64,000 nucleotides of DNA from positions 248,001-312,000 of the forward strand of contig JAIXMN010000014.1 of NCBI GenBank assembly GCA_025716815.1, read 5' to 3'. The notes beneath the pieces are model-generated. The model searched no databases and was not told the origin of the DNA. It worked only from the letters and a program-made list of their open reading frames with translations. Made by a program: the position numbers and the translations under genes. Origin of the DNA: Dichotomocladium elegans (lineage: Eukaryota > Mucoromycota > Mucoromycetes > Mucorales > Lichtheimiaceae). Shown here in pieces: positions 23,458-33,769 of the stretch (positions are counted from its first letter, which is position 1; every line of letters begins with the position of its first letter).

Positions 23458-24688
23458 ATGCTTCAATCCTGTCCAGCAGTTGTAGACGGCATCTCGTACA
23501 TACCGTGGATTCATGTATAGTTCACTTGCTCGTTTTACCTCGACTACCCACCAACGTGCTCACCTATGCATACCTCTATATCTACAGAGACTTTTTGGTG
23601 AATGCGTCTACGGCTGGCAGGAATGTTTTAGTCTCTGTCTTGGCTATCTATCCATTTTATGCTGGCTAAATGCACAGATGCCGTAGGTCTCCATTTCATC
23701 CCTCCCTTCTTGTTTCTAATCTCCTCTTCATGCATTTCTATAGCCAGGTCATCAAGAACTATCGACGGCAGGACGCTGATTCGCTCAGTTTCACCTTTCT
23801 TACTGTGTGGCTATCTGGTACGTGTGGGCGCAAAATGGGCGAGTTCCAAACAAGCATTGATATCTTCCATTTTCAATAGGTGATGTGGCCAATTTTGTCG
23901 GTTGTATCTATACTGGCCAGCTCACTTTTCAAGTCTATCTGTCCATTTATTTCATCTTCATCGACACAGTGCTCTGCATGCAGTGGATCTATTATGTCAA
24001 ATACCCCAACAACCGTATACGTCGATGGTTAAATCCGGATATTTGTATCTACGATGATGCGGACGATCTGCTGCAAGAGAACACCAAGGAGCGGCTTCTT
24101 CCCAACGCTGTTGGCGCAGAAGACAAGATGTGCACCAATCACATTGCTCGGTACGGTTCTACGGCATCCTCGAGTCGGACGCTTCTTTTCGTGGGTCTCG
24201 TGGTGACCTTGTCCCGCATGTCACCTGCACCTGCTATTGCTACGCCCCATACGCTATCGACCGCAGCGATGACGGTGACGACGACGACAACATCACACGA
24301 TGTGGCGTCATGGGACGTCATCGTCAACAATGACCGACTCTGGATGGGACGGTTCTTTGCGTGGATGTGCACCTGTCTTTACCTGAGTTCCCGAGTGCCC
24401 CAGATTTACCTCAACTACGCCCGCCGGTCTGTCGAGGGCCTCTCGATGGCACTGTTCATGTGCGCCGCTGCCGGCAATTTCACATACACCCTCGGCGTTT
24501 TCACAAACCCGCACCAGACTCGCCAGTCGCTTCTCGAGGCTGTTCCGTACATTCTAGGCAGCGCTGGCACGCTTGTTTTCGATCTTACCATCTACATACA
24601 ATACCGCATTTACAATCGCGATACCCAAAAGAAAAACCTCACCTCCTCTTCCTCCTCCACTAAGCTCCATCCTACCGTCATCCCTTAA
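23458..24688 (+). CDS. PQ-loop repeat transporter (Ypq/SLC66A1-like)
   Basis: The model is 23458..23514, 23588..23682, 23744..23817, 23880..24688, 344 residues. Two PQ-loop motifs are visible: the first split by an intron (MPQVIKNYRRQDADSLS), the second SSRVPQIYLNYARRSVEGLS. Around them lie about seven hydrophobic segments, e.g. FQVYLSIYFIFIDTVLCMQW and LLFVGLVVTLSRM, with a long Thr/Ser-rich loop between the two halves. This is the layout of yeast Ypq1-3 and human PQLC2, vacuolar/lysosomal exporters of basic amino acids. The C-terminus is Ser-rich. Substrate specificity is inferred from the family only; other PQ-loop members such as cystinosin are less similar in the spacing of the two motifs. 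Confidence 0.85.
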
Positions 24689-25015
24689 ATAGACTCCCCC
24701 TCCCTAACCTCTTTCCTTTTAAATTGCTCCCGCCATTTACCTTGTACATAGCCCCGTCTCTTATTAAACTCCTACATATCACACAGCCCGGTTGCATGAA
24801 GAATATATAGTATTTTTAATAAAGTGGATATAAAGTAACAAAACCTCAAGGGCAAGACCTCGTAGGTGACAAACGAAGCGATGAAAAATAAATAGATAAA
24901 AAGGCTGCTGCTATATCATAAGATGTATTCCTTTTGGGGGTAGGAGGGTCGGCGATGGGATTTGGGGGTAGGGTTGCATGTATGTGTGTGTGTGTGTGGA
25001 TGTTTTTACTCTCTT

Positions 25016-26607
25016 CTACCTTCTCAAGTTACCACGACTCTGCTGATGGTAAAGCTGCTCCAGCTCGCTTTCAAGTGCCTTGATCTGCGCATGCTGGTCT
25101 TCCAAATCCTTGTTCAGACGATCGCGTTCGGCGACAAGTTGCTGCTCCCATTGACGGAACCGGTTCTCTTCGGACTTGACCTGCTCGGTGAACTGCTTTC
25201 GCAGCTGATCCTCCTTCTCCCGATGTTTGGGGTTTTCATACTTGGATACCCTAAACAAACGATTAGTCTACCGAGTAAACAAGAACCTCAAGCATCTCTC
25301 ACGCGAGTACACTTACTTTGGCTCGCCAAACTTCCGGGACGCCATCTGCTGCTGACGGTAGTTCTCATAATGAACTTCCTCCGTGGTCGCGATAAGATCA
25401 AGCATGTGGGTGCGGATAAGCAGGTTGCGGAGCTTCTTAAAATCGCAATGCTGCTCGTTCTCTACCTCGGCAACGCCCCAGGAGTACTCACGCCCGAGGA
25501 CCTGGCGTCCGTCACGGGTGCGTACTACCTGCGTTGACCCGATGATCGAGAAAGGATTGGCCGACATGATGTCTCTGTTGCGCTTGGTCACTTCCTCATC
25601 GTCGCTCTCAATGGGGCACGAGTAAACGCGGATGTTTTGGGCATCGATGGTCTCCAGAATCTGGGAAAGGGGCGGAGTTAGTCTCGGTCCAAAAAAAAAA
25701 AAGTCGATCTTCCTTTATTTACACGTTGCTTGAACTGAGCCAAATCCTTCGGAGTCAATGTATCTGCCTTGGCAATGACCGGGATCAAGTTAACGCGAGA
25801 GCCCAGCCGCTTCATGATCTCGATATCCAAGGGTTTCAAGCTAAAGAAGAGAAAGGTGCGGAGGGAGGTCACGTCAAGGATTTTCTTTTTATACGGACGG
25901 CCGTTTTTTTTTTCTTCTTTAAAAAGTACATACCCATGGCCATTGGGTCGAATAAAGTACAAGCAGACATGGACGCGCATGTCGATTATGCCCTGGCGAG
26001 TGGGCTGCTGCTCCTGGCGCATATAATTCTCGTGCTGGTCATCAATGAACTCGACCACAGGAAGCCAGCTATCGTAGTTGTTGACGTAGTCGCCGAACCC
26101 GGGCGTGTCAATCACGCTCAATTTGACTCTGAACATCTGCTCCTCGAGTTCTATATGTACCAGACAAGGATGAGGATATAGGCTGTTCCATGCATATCTC
26201 TTTTAACCTTGTCTTTACCAGCTTTTGTAATCTCAATCTCAACAGTTCGGTCGAGTTGCTTTTCGTGCCGCTTGGCAGGGTTTTTATAATCCTTGATAGC
26301 AGTCGTGAATAGCGTGTTGATGAACGTCGTCTTGCCCAAGCCCGATTCACCTGGCAAAGGGGAAAGAAAGAAAAGTTCATCAAGGGTTTGTCTGTATACG
26401 GACTGTCTGCACACACACACATATAAACTCGGCATCCCGCAACATATGGTGCAAACGCCATTATTGCTCGGTCGAGTAAAAGGTGCGTGGCTACTTACCG
26501 CACACCATGACAGTAAAGTTCGAACCACGATTGGTGATGATCTTGTGGCGTTGATTGGGCAAATGAGCAACGCCGATGCCCGACGAGGAAACGGTAACAG
26601 GAGCCAT
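25016..26607 (-). CDS. CDC11: Septin, Cdc11/AspA class
   Basis: The model is complement(25016..25250, 25317..25660, 25723..25840, 25934..26150, 26219..26350, 26499..26607), 384 residues. A GTP-binding septin: P-loop GESGLGKTTF, G3 DTPGFGDYVNN, G4 AKADTLTP, and the septin unique element region YSWGVAEVENEQHCDFKK. The N-terminal GIGVAHLPNQRHKI and ITKAELEEQMF match the Cdc11/AspA group, which sits at the ends of hetero-octameric rods in budding yeast. A C-terminal coiled coil (RQWEQQLVAERDRLNKDLED) completes it. Septin filaments mark sites of septation, budding or branching on the plasma membrane. Intron 4 contains poly-A/T tracts. Family and domain call are secure; the Cdc11 subgroup is by motif resemblance. 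Confidence 0.93.
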
Positions 26608-27472
26608 TGTTCAAAGGACGGAAAGGATTTATTTCTTTGGGAAGATAGGGCCGAAAAGGAAAGGTGGAAGCAAGAGGAACCAAAGGGAAAAGAGAACGAA
26701 AGGGACGGGTTCTCCCCGCCCTCCAGTGACGAACAAAAAGGGACAAGGAACGAATGGACCTGTGTAACCTTATAAACAGAAAAAGTAAATCAACAACGTT
26801 GTCCATTTGATATTTCCAAGATACGCGAGTCCTTCCTCTTTTGACTACGACCGATAGATCCCATATCAAACTGCCTTTTACACCAGCTTTCTCCCGAACG
26901 GCGTATATCGCCTCACTGCTCCATCCTCGCTTATTTTGCATTTGCCAATTCCCGATATTCTCGAGTATCACAATGGCGCACTAATTGTTTGTGCCCTGGT
27001 TTGTTCACGGGCATCCACCAGCCCAAGCCAAATCCCTATTGGCTCTTTTCTTTATTTTTGAAATGGAATCACTACTTGCTCCTCAGCTTGAAAACTTTCC
27101 AGGAATACTCTGCCATCCGGATATATTCCTCTTTCTCTCACTATAATAAACTATGGTTTCATTCCATCACATACCAACGATTCTTGACGCTGCACCTCGA
27201 TAGCTAGTATGGCTACCTATTGATTCATCTAAGCAGTTGCACGAATGAATCTAGCCAGTGCATCCGTACACGGTATAGACAAATTGTATATAAATAGCTA
27301 TCCTATAAAGCATTGAAGATCCATCGGAATCGTCGAACTTTTGCTTTCATGCCCGAGATCCAATATACTTCATTCAAGTCCATTCATGACGGATGGGCTT
27401 TTCACGTTTAAATTAATCATTCCCTTCAGAATTGAAGGATGATAAATTTCTTGATAATTCAATATGAATCCT
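26608..27472. other. Intergenic, no recognised gene
   Basis: Upstream region of the septin gene and 3' region of the TFB2 gene. Only short unsupported ORFs are present. Confidence 0.4.
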
Positions 27473-29570
27473 TTAACCTCTATTACTTTGCAATCGCCGC
27501 TTTACGAAGCCCTTTACAGAGTCGTGACCCCTAAGACCATAAATCAGTACCTGCCCGCTTATCACCATACTTCCAGAGAGACATACTCATGTGTGATGAC
27601 CATCGTGCGCTTCCTTGGGTTGGACCAGAGTAATACATCGAGGTCTTTAGCATGTTTCTCTGCTGCATCAAAGTCGGCTTGCATGTTAAACTCATGGTAG
27701 AGATATGCTATATATTCTGTATAAGAATCCGTAATTGGCGCAGACACAATGGTTTTCTTACCGGATGTAGATTTTAAGCGGCACCGCTCCATCTCCCACA
27801 ATCGAATTTGATCAACAACTGTCAGTGGCAGAATCGGTTTCTAGGGATCGTTATTAGCATATAGTCATTTACACGTCAAGGCTATATACCCTCTTTTGCA
27901 TTTGTGGATGTGCATGGCTTTGCATATACGATATGATCTATTCTTCGCGATTCAGTTAAGCTTGCCTATATTACCCTTCTAGAATTATGTACCTGATCAG
28001 CAGTAATACCCTTCAATAGCGCATTCCGCACACTGTCTCTCGTGATGACACCCGCAACCATATTTCGAAACCTTGACTGAAGTTGTACAAATAGGTTTAA
28101 GACCGCAATTTGAAGCGGTGATTCTGTAATGTAAAGTTAACTCTAGTTTGCTGCTGCTACTTCTTTATCACCCTACCTGTATATGCATAGACTCTATAGT
28201 TTGTTTCTAGGATGACAAACCCTTGCTCGCCTTCGACTTCCTGTTTTGTGTTTATTCCGTTCTTTATGGATGCAGCAGCAGCAAGTGCTGCGTTTCCAGA
28301 TGTCAGCGTGGTAGCAAGTCGAGTAGGGTAATAGCGGCGGGATCCTCGCTAATTGGGCTTGTGTCAGCATCGTATATCGTATAATACGAATGAAAACAAG
28401 GAAAATAAACTTACCTTCCTTTGATATACAATGCCATAATCGCGCAGGTCCTCGAGCATCTCCTGCTGCGTCTGAGTCAAGGTCTCAACAGAATAGTCCT
28501 GCACAGTACATATCAGTAAACTCAAAAAGCAACACAGACAGATAAGCATCCTACCTCACCCAGTTCAAGCGACCCCAATTGAAACAGGAAATTCAGGACC
28601 TCGACCAGGTCCATTTGGAGCACCTAGTTCAAAAACTGGTCAAGCGCCAATCTCTTTGTTTGTCTTACTCAATCATCTTACCTCTGCCATGTCCAGATAC
28701 TGTAATAAGAAAGCCCATACTTGGGTATTTACGTCCTGAAGGAGAAACTGGAATCCCTTATTGGTGATCTGCAGAGTAGACGAGTCCTCCGTACTATATT
28801 GCGGTCAATTCCGTACTCATACACATCGTATCCAGGCACGAAGATACCTGCCTTGGTTGCATTAGCTGACTCCGCTGCAACAAGTTCAGCACACCTCGAC
28901 TAGGCTTGTCCGTCAACGACGTGCCCACCATGTAATGTAAAATCGATTCCCATCTCTGGGTCGCATACTGATCCAGGAAGTCAATGTCGACAGGGTGCTT
29001 GTCTTGGGTCGAGCAAGGAAGCCCAAAGGATTGCTGTGTTCCTCTAGACAGAAGACGCGCGAGACAGATCAGCAACTGCAGATTCACAGCCTTCAAACAA
29101 GTCGTTACCCTCCAGTCAGGGCGCATTTGAATTCTTGCCGAAATGTCTCGTTCATGACCAATTTGTTGTCTTTTTTTTCAATGATGCGCAGTCGCGATAG
29201 CTTGAGTAGCGCCTCGGAGAGCTTTCTGAAGAAGGACGCATGCTGAATATGCCTATATATCTGGTCTCAAGTTGTGTATTTCAGCCAAAGTACCTTTCAC
29301 CGTCCTTGTTAACCCAGTCGTTGACATCCTGCGCAAGTATGTCAGTTTCGACGTACAGAAAAGACATCACGATCTGTCTTCCCATGCTTGGTAATAATCT
29401 TATAACTTTTTCATGAGCTGAGAATCGCGCATGGTGTAGAGCCGGATCTCGCGCCCTTACCGAAAAATCGCTAAGCATGTCGCTGGTTTCTGGAATAGCC
29501 GCATAAATGTCCGGGCTGGAAGATTCTCTAGGTATTCATAAATATTCGTTTTGAAGTTGTCGACCGACAT
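27473..29570 (-). CDS. TFB2: TFIIH core subunit Tfb2 (p52)
   Basis: The model is complement(27473..27530, 27587..27840, 27890..27937, 27993..28123, 28177..28348, 28415..28498, 28555..28623, 28682..28768, 28848..29043, 29109..29225, 29294..29398, 29461..29570), 476 residues, all phases consistent. Typical segments: [85 protein letters not shown] and the C-terminal [14 protein letters not shown] with a final [14 protein letters not shown]. Human p52 has 462 residues and yeast Tfb2 513. Tfb2 anchors and stimulates the XPB/Ssl2 helicase in TFIIH, for transcription initiation and nucleotide excision repair, through its C-terminal domain bound to Tfb5. Very intron-dense, with introns of about 50-70 bp. 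Confidence 0.92.
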
Positions 29571-29589
29571 GGCAAAGCGTTCTAAAGCA

Positions 29590-29943
29590 AGAAAGAAGAG
29601 GATCGGAATCACCCCCGCCCCCCGAAAATTTACGTGCCTTGCTTGATTTGTTGACAGCGAACTTTGCCGAGAAATATGGATTCACTAGTTTGACCCACGA
29701 ACGCATTTCCTCACCTGTCGTGCTATTTCAATGTATAAAGTCGTATACCGTAACACGCAATGGGATTAAATGTAACATAGAACGGTAGATACCAGATAAT
29801 GGATCCAAGGGACAGGAATACCGGGCTTCCAAGGTTTGGAAGGTACTAAGTACTGAAGCGAAGGTCGGTTCATCCATCCGATGTTCTACAGCATGTGCAT
29901 CGTATATGTTTCCAGTTATTGATGTTTCCCCCACCCCCACCAT
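29590..29943 (-). pseudogene. Possible gene fragment upstream of TFB2
   Basis: On the minus strand two peptide stretches look coding: MDEPTFASVLSTFQTLEARY with CPLDPLSG after it (about 29795-29885), and, after a possible intron, SWVKLVNPYFSAKFAVNKSS (about 29620-29690). I do not recognise the protein. No complete reading frame could be built, and the next sequence upstream is gene-free DNA leading to the small palindrome. It may be a relic or exons of an unrecognised small gene. Confidence is low. Confidence 0.25.
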
Positions 29944-30537
29944 TATATAAACAAATGCGGCTGCATTAGTTATTCGCTCCGCACTATATTTCTTATGGGA
30001 TCAGAGACAGATTGGAAACCTTAGGGCAGAGTATAGAACATGGATTCGTTATGTCTTTTACTACAAGACACGTGAGTTATGTGTCGAATTGACTACATTA
30101 AAGACATAAACCAGGCGTTCCGGTGTGAGATATCACACTTAGCCATGCGGAATCCTCCGCTCTACCTGCACCTGTTATTAAGTTTTCTGTCCCAGTCTTC
30201 TCAATGTATCACCTGTGTGTGAAATTGATGTAAGAGTACAAACAATTGATTCGAGGTTCTACAGTATGCTCATTCTACGGGAAAACTATTATACCTTTAC
30301 AGTGCTTAGCCCATATGACCTAAAATCGCACATGGAAATAGGACGCGCTTTCATGTTCTAGGATCGCACCGTTCCTAAAGATCTTGAGATATTGGAGTTA
30401 CCATATATCTCTTCCGGGCCTATCCGTACGCATGGCATGGTTTAACAAAAACAGAACCCTTGAAATGTGGTGATATTTCAGATGGGGAAATTCCCGCAGT
30501 ACAAATAAGTGGATGTTATGGGATCCATATATTTACA
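29944..30537. other. Intergenic up to the small palindrome
   Basis: About 0.6 kb of AT-rich sequence with no recognised gene. It is the left flank of the small palindrome and differs completely from the sequence flanking that palindrome on the right. Confidence 0.4.
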
Positions 30538-30961
30538 TATATATATATGGAATGAATAAAAACATAGGCATCACTTTCATTATTTAGAATTGGTCTTGTA
30601 GCCTCTCGTGGTGTCCCTGATCTGGATGTCGTTGTCAGTATATAAATCTACGATGAAAGGATAGGAACCAAAGCAGGTCCACATAAAAGATCCCGTGTAG
30701 CTTCTAAACTATCCCTGCCGTACGTATTTTTCAATAATAGAGTCCTTGCCAAGATATTTCCGCCTTTTCTCTTCCGCTACGTTTTCTTTTCTACAGTAAT
30801 TTAGTGCAAACAGCCATGTTTACATTTTTACCACCTTGTCAATTGTCCTAGTCCATGTCGTTGTTCTTGTGCGAAATGTAGAGAAAAAATCCTACATGTA
30901 TGCTGGTACAGTTAAAGCTACAAGTGAAGCATATCCTATGGATAAATGAGGAAACATGATA

Positions 30962-31458
30962 TCATTCCTCATCGTTGCTAGCTGGACGCCAAATTGGTCG
31001 ACACCATGAACTGTACGAAGGATGTTTGCTAAATGAAGACGTATGACCGCGGATATCTTTTTTATGATGTGTCTTATCGGAATCGGAATATAGCTCTTCG
31101 GTGTTTAAGCATATTTCCTGAGGAAAGGATATGGTCAGTACTGGATGATCAATATCAATCCACATAGAGTATGGCTTTTACCTTCATGATGAGAAGACCG
31201 CGAATCAATTCCTCGAGACATTGACCAAACGTACTCATTTTGATTGGCACTGAAAATTCTGTGACTCGCTGCAAAACGTAAAGGCCACTCGCCTCGAGCC
31301 ACATACAGTAAACATCGACTTGAAAAGCTGAAATGCGGACGTGAATAACTCAGTTTCAGCGTTTGGGAATGTGCTTACCCATGATTTGGAACAGACAAAT
31401 TTTGATATCTTTGACTTGCGGTCCTTTAAATTTCTTGACCATTTCATTAAGCTGGCTT
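30962..31458 (-). pseudogene. 3' part of the broken gene, copy that keeps the loop exon
   Basis: On the minus strand, the loop exon (31458-31379) ends ATCATGG at a GTAAGC donor. An intron ends CATTTCAG, then come exons mirroring 31509-31654 (FQVDVYCMWLEASGLYV, then QRVTEFSVPIKM) and 31719-31874 (ICLNTEELYSDSDKTHH), ending NDEE-stop at 30962. This is the natural gene order from the loop onward. The 5' exons are missing: where they should begin, the sequence turns back into the second arm. Family not named; see the 5' part at 39982-41546. Confidence 0.7.
31378..31458. repeat. Central loop of small palindrome, shared with the large one
   Basis: These 81 bases reappear, reverse-complemented and with one base difference (GCGGTCC here against GGGGTCC in the matching strand), as the loop of the large palindrome at 41465-41546. 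It is part of a coding exon (peptide MVKKFKG then VKDIKICLFQIM) of the gene broken between the two palindromes. Confidence 0.95.
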
Positions 31459-31874
31459 TAAGCACATTCCCAAACGCTGAAACTGAGTTATTCACGTCCG
31501 CATTTCAGCTTTTCAAGTCGATGTTTACTGTATGTGGCTCGAGGCGAGTGGCCTTTACGTTTTGCAGCGAGTCACAGAATTTTCAGTGCCAATCAAAATG
31601 AGTACGTTTGGTCAATGTCTCGAGGAATTGATTCGCGGTCTTCTCATCATGAAGGTAAAAGCCATACTCTATGTGGATTGATATTGATCATCCAGTACTG
31701 ACCATATCCTTTCCTCAGGAAATATGCTTAGACACCGAAGAGCTATATTCCGATTCCGATAAGACACATCATAAAAAAGATATCCGCGGTCATACGTCTT
31801 CATTTAGCAAACATCCTTCGTACAGTTCATGGTGTCGACCAATTTGGCGTCCAGCTAGCAACGATGAGGAATGA
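31459..31874 (+). pseudogene. 3' part of the broken gene, second copy without loop exon
   Basis: Mirror copy of the 3' exons on the plus strand: 31509..31654 and 31719..31874, phases 1 then 0, stop TGA at 31872. Here the loop lies in antisense orientation upstream, so no 5' exon can be joined and the copy is headless. It differs from the minus copy by an Asp for Asn in the last exon (CLDTEELY). Confidence 0.7.
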
Positions 31875-32298
31875 TATCATGTTTCCTCATTTATCCATAG
31901 GATATACTTCACTTGTAGCTTTAACTGTACCAGCATACATGTAGGATTTTCTCTACATTTCGCACAAGAACAACGACATGGACTAGGACAATTGACAAGG
32001 TGGTAAAAATGTAAACATGGCTGTTTGCACTAAATTACTGTAGAAAAGAAAACGTAGCGGAAGAGAAAAGGCGGAAATATCTTGGCAAGGACTCTATTAT
32101 TGAAAAATACGTACGGCAGGGATAGTTTAGAAGCTACACGGGATCTTTTATGTGGACCTGCTCTGGTTCCTATCCTTTCATCGTAGATTTATATACTGAC
32201 AACGACATCCAGATCAGGGACAACACGAGAGGCTACAAGACCAATTCTAAATAATGAAAGTGATGCCTATGTTTTTATTCATTCCATATATATATATA

Positions 32299-33160
32299 TA
32301 CACCATTTTTCAAAATCAAAGTCGCACCCTGCCAGTTTTGAAGTCGCAGGATCGCAAAAATACAAATCGCATTTTTGTCCGGAAATCTTTACGCGTGATG
32401 ACAAAGCAAAAGTCGCATACATACACGGAAAGATGTCGCAAATCCATCTCATCCTTATGACTCTTTCTCTTTATAAACTTTTACATTTTGAAATGAGCAA
32501 TCTATTATTTTACAACGATGGCCAAGGTCATGTCGCTGATGAGGAAATGTACTCACTTCAATCCGTTTGTTCTTACACTGAATATCTGTGTAGCATATCG
32601 TGCAAAGATAACTCTGAGTTTACTCTCACACACATTCCCAAGCGAAAGGATACATACATTCGGATGAAAGAAGCGGGGATCAAGGGCAGTTACACAGCAT
32701 ACACTGATCAAGGCAAGGTCAGATGTTTCAAACTGGTGTTTGAGGAGGTATTGAGTGCATCAGCTGCAGCAAAACAGCTAGGACTCCATGTTCGTTCAGC
32801 ACAGCGATGGGCATTACAGTAAGAAAAGGATCCTGACAGCATTTTAAGAAACGTAGAAGCAGAGGGCCGATCGTGTATTCTCAATGAAGAGCATTTATTG
32901 TTCTAGAATGCAATTGTCGCTAAAAAATAGCCGTACTCAAAAGCATCCTATATCGAGAAGAGTAAGTTTATTCTTGGAAAGAACAAAGAACTATCGGAGT
33001 GTGCTTGTCTCTGTCTCAATGAGCCATTTAGCCTGGGGATTGTACCTCCGAAGCTGGTTATCAAATGGAATAATGAAGTAATGGCTTTCAGGAGACTCCT
33101 GTGTTCTCATTGTAATATTCAGAGAAATTATTCATTATGTACCTACACTTTCTGAACGTA
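32299..33160 (+). pseudogene. Relic of a transposase with helix-turn-helix domain
   Basis: ORF 32433-32822 (129 codons) ends in a helix-turn-helix pattern: FEEVLSASAAAKQLGLHVRS, then AQRWALQ. This is the DNA-binding start of Tc1/IS630-type transposases. After the stop, another frame continues in family style (YEKDPDSILRNVEAEGRS then CILNEEHLLFLE), and later stops interrupt every frame before any catalytic DDE segment can be read. Just upstream (32318-32425) the motif GTCGCA/TCGCA recurs five times. The piece is therefore a decayed N-terminal part of a transposase. The exact superfamily is inferred from the HTH pattern only. Confidence 0.55.
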
Positions 33161-33355
33161 TGGATAAGGATGACAGCAGTGTCGTGTTTTGTTGTGTTGT
33201 AAGAGACTGAGAGAGTACGAAAAGAAGTACAATCTTCCTACACTACACAAGTGCCGGATATGTATCGAATTATTCTTGAGATGGTCTCTTGGAATTACTT
33301 GTTGGAATTGTTTGGGATTTCATTGTTGATTTCAGACCGCCCTCACGTCGATACA

Positions 33356-33525
33356 GTGGCCGCCCCTTATAGTGATACCCTCGGTTCCAGGAAATCGCAT
33401 CACTATAATGAATTATCACTATAATGAATTGGAATAAGCCCTACCTGGCAATTTTGTCCTTCATAAAGTGTATCGCTATAACGAATTATCATTATAATGA
33501 ATATCACTATAACGAGCGTCCACTG
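33356..33525. mobile_element. 170-bp MITE, pogo/Tc1-mariner-like, TA target duplication
   Basis: The ends are CAGTGGCCGCCCCTTATAGTG and its near inverted repeat ending CACTATAACGAGCGTCCACTG, about 22-26 bp with a few mismatches, flanked by TA on both sides (33354-33355, 33526-33527). Inside, the sub-repeat TCACTATAATGAATTA recurs several times in both senses. No coding capacity. TA duplications and CAGTGG ends are those of pogo/Tigger-type non-autonomous elements. It sits 240 bp upstream of the Fanzor-like gene. Confidence 0.8.
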
Positions 33526-33769
33526 TAAAACCTCATTAAAGAACCCAGTGGGAAAAAGAAAAACACTGTGGAGATGGATCATTGCTGACACTATAAATAG
33601 TGATGCTCAAGCAAGCTGTCCCTTTCCATTATCCACATACTAAACTAGAGCCCATTCAGCCTACAGAAATAACACAGCACCACATTTACGGTTGAAAGGT
33701 AATACGGCCGCTTTCATACTCGGCTCTGCGATACTAAGAAATAATATACCCTAGGTCTTCACCCACCAA

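Larger units (their letters stand above)
30538..32298. repeat. Small palindrome, ~1.76 kb, 81-bp spacer
   Basis: Two inverted arms of about 0.84 kb (30538-31377 and 31459-32298) face each other around an 81-bp loop. Position x pairs with 62836-x near the centre and with about 62834-x further out, so there is a small indel. Arms differ at a few bases in the outer half (for example an N/D codon change in the 3' gene exon, and single changes near 30615, 30675 and 30930), and look identical near the centre. Both outer ends lie in an (AT)n run, beyond which similarity stops. The arms carry the 3' part of the gene whose 5' part lies in the large palindrome. Confidence 0.95.

Noticed and set aside
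24962..25537. 191-codon plus ORF with hydrophobic segments
   Set aside because: Antisense to the septin C-terminal exons; the septin frame has all GTPase motifs.
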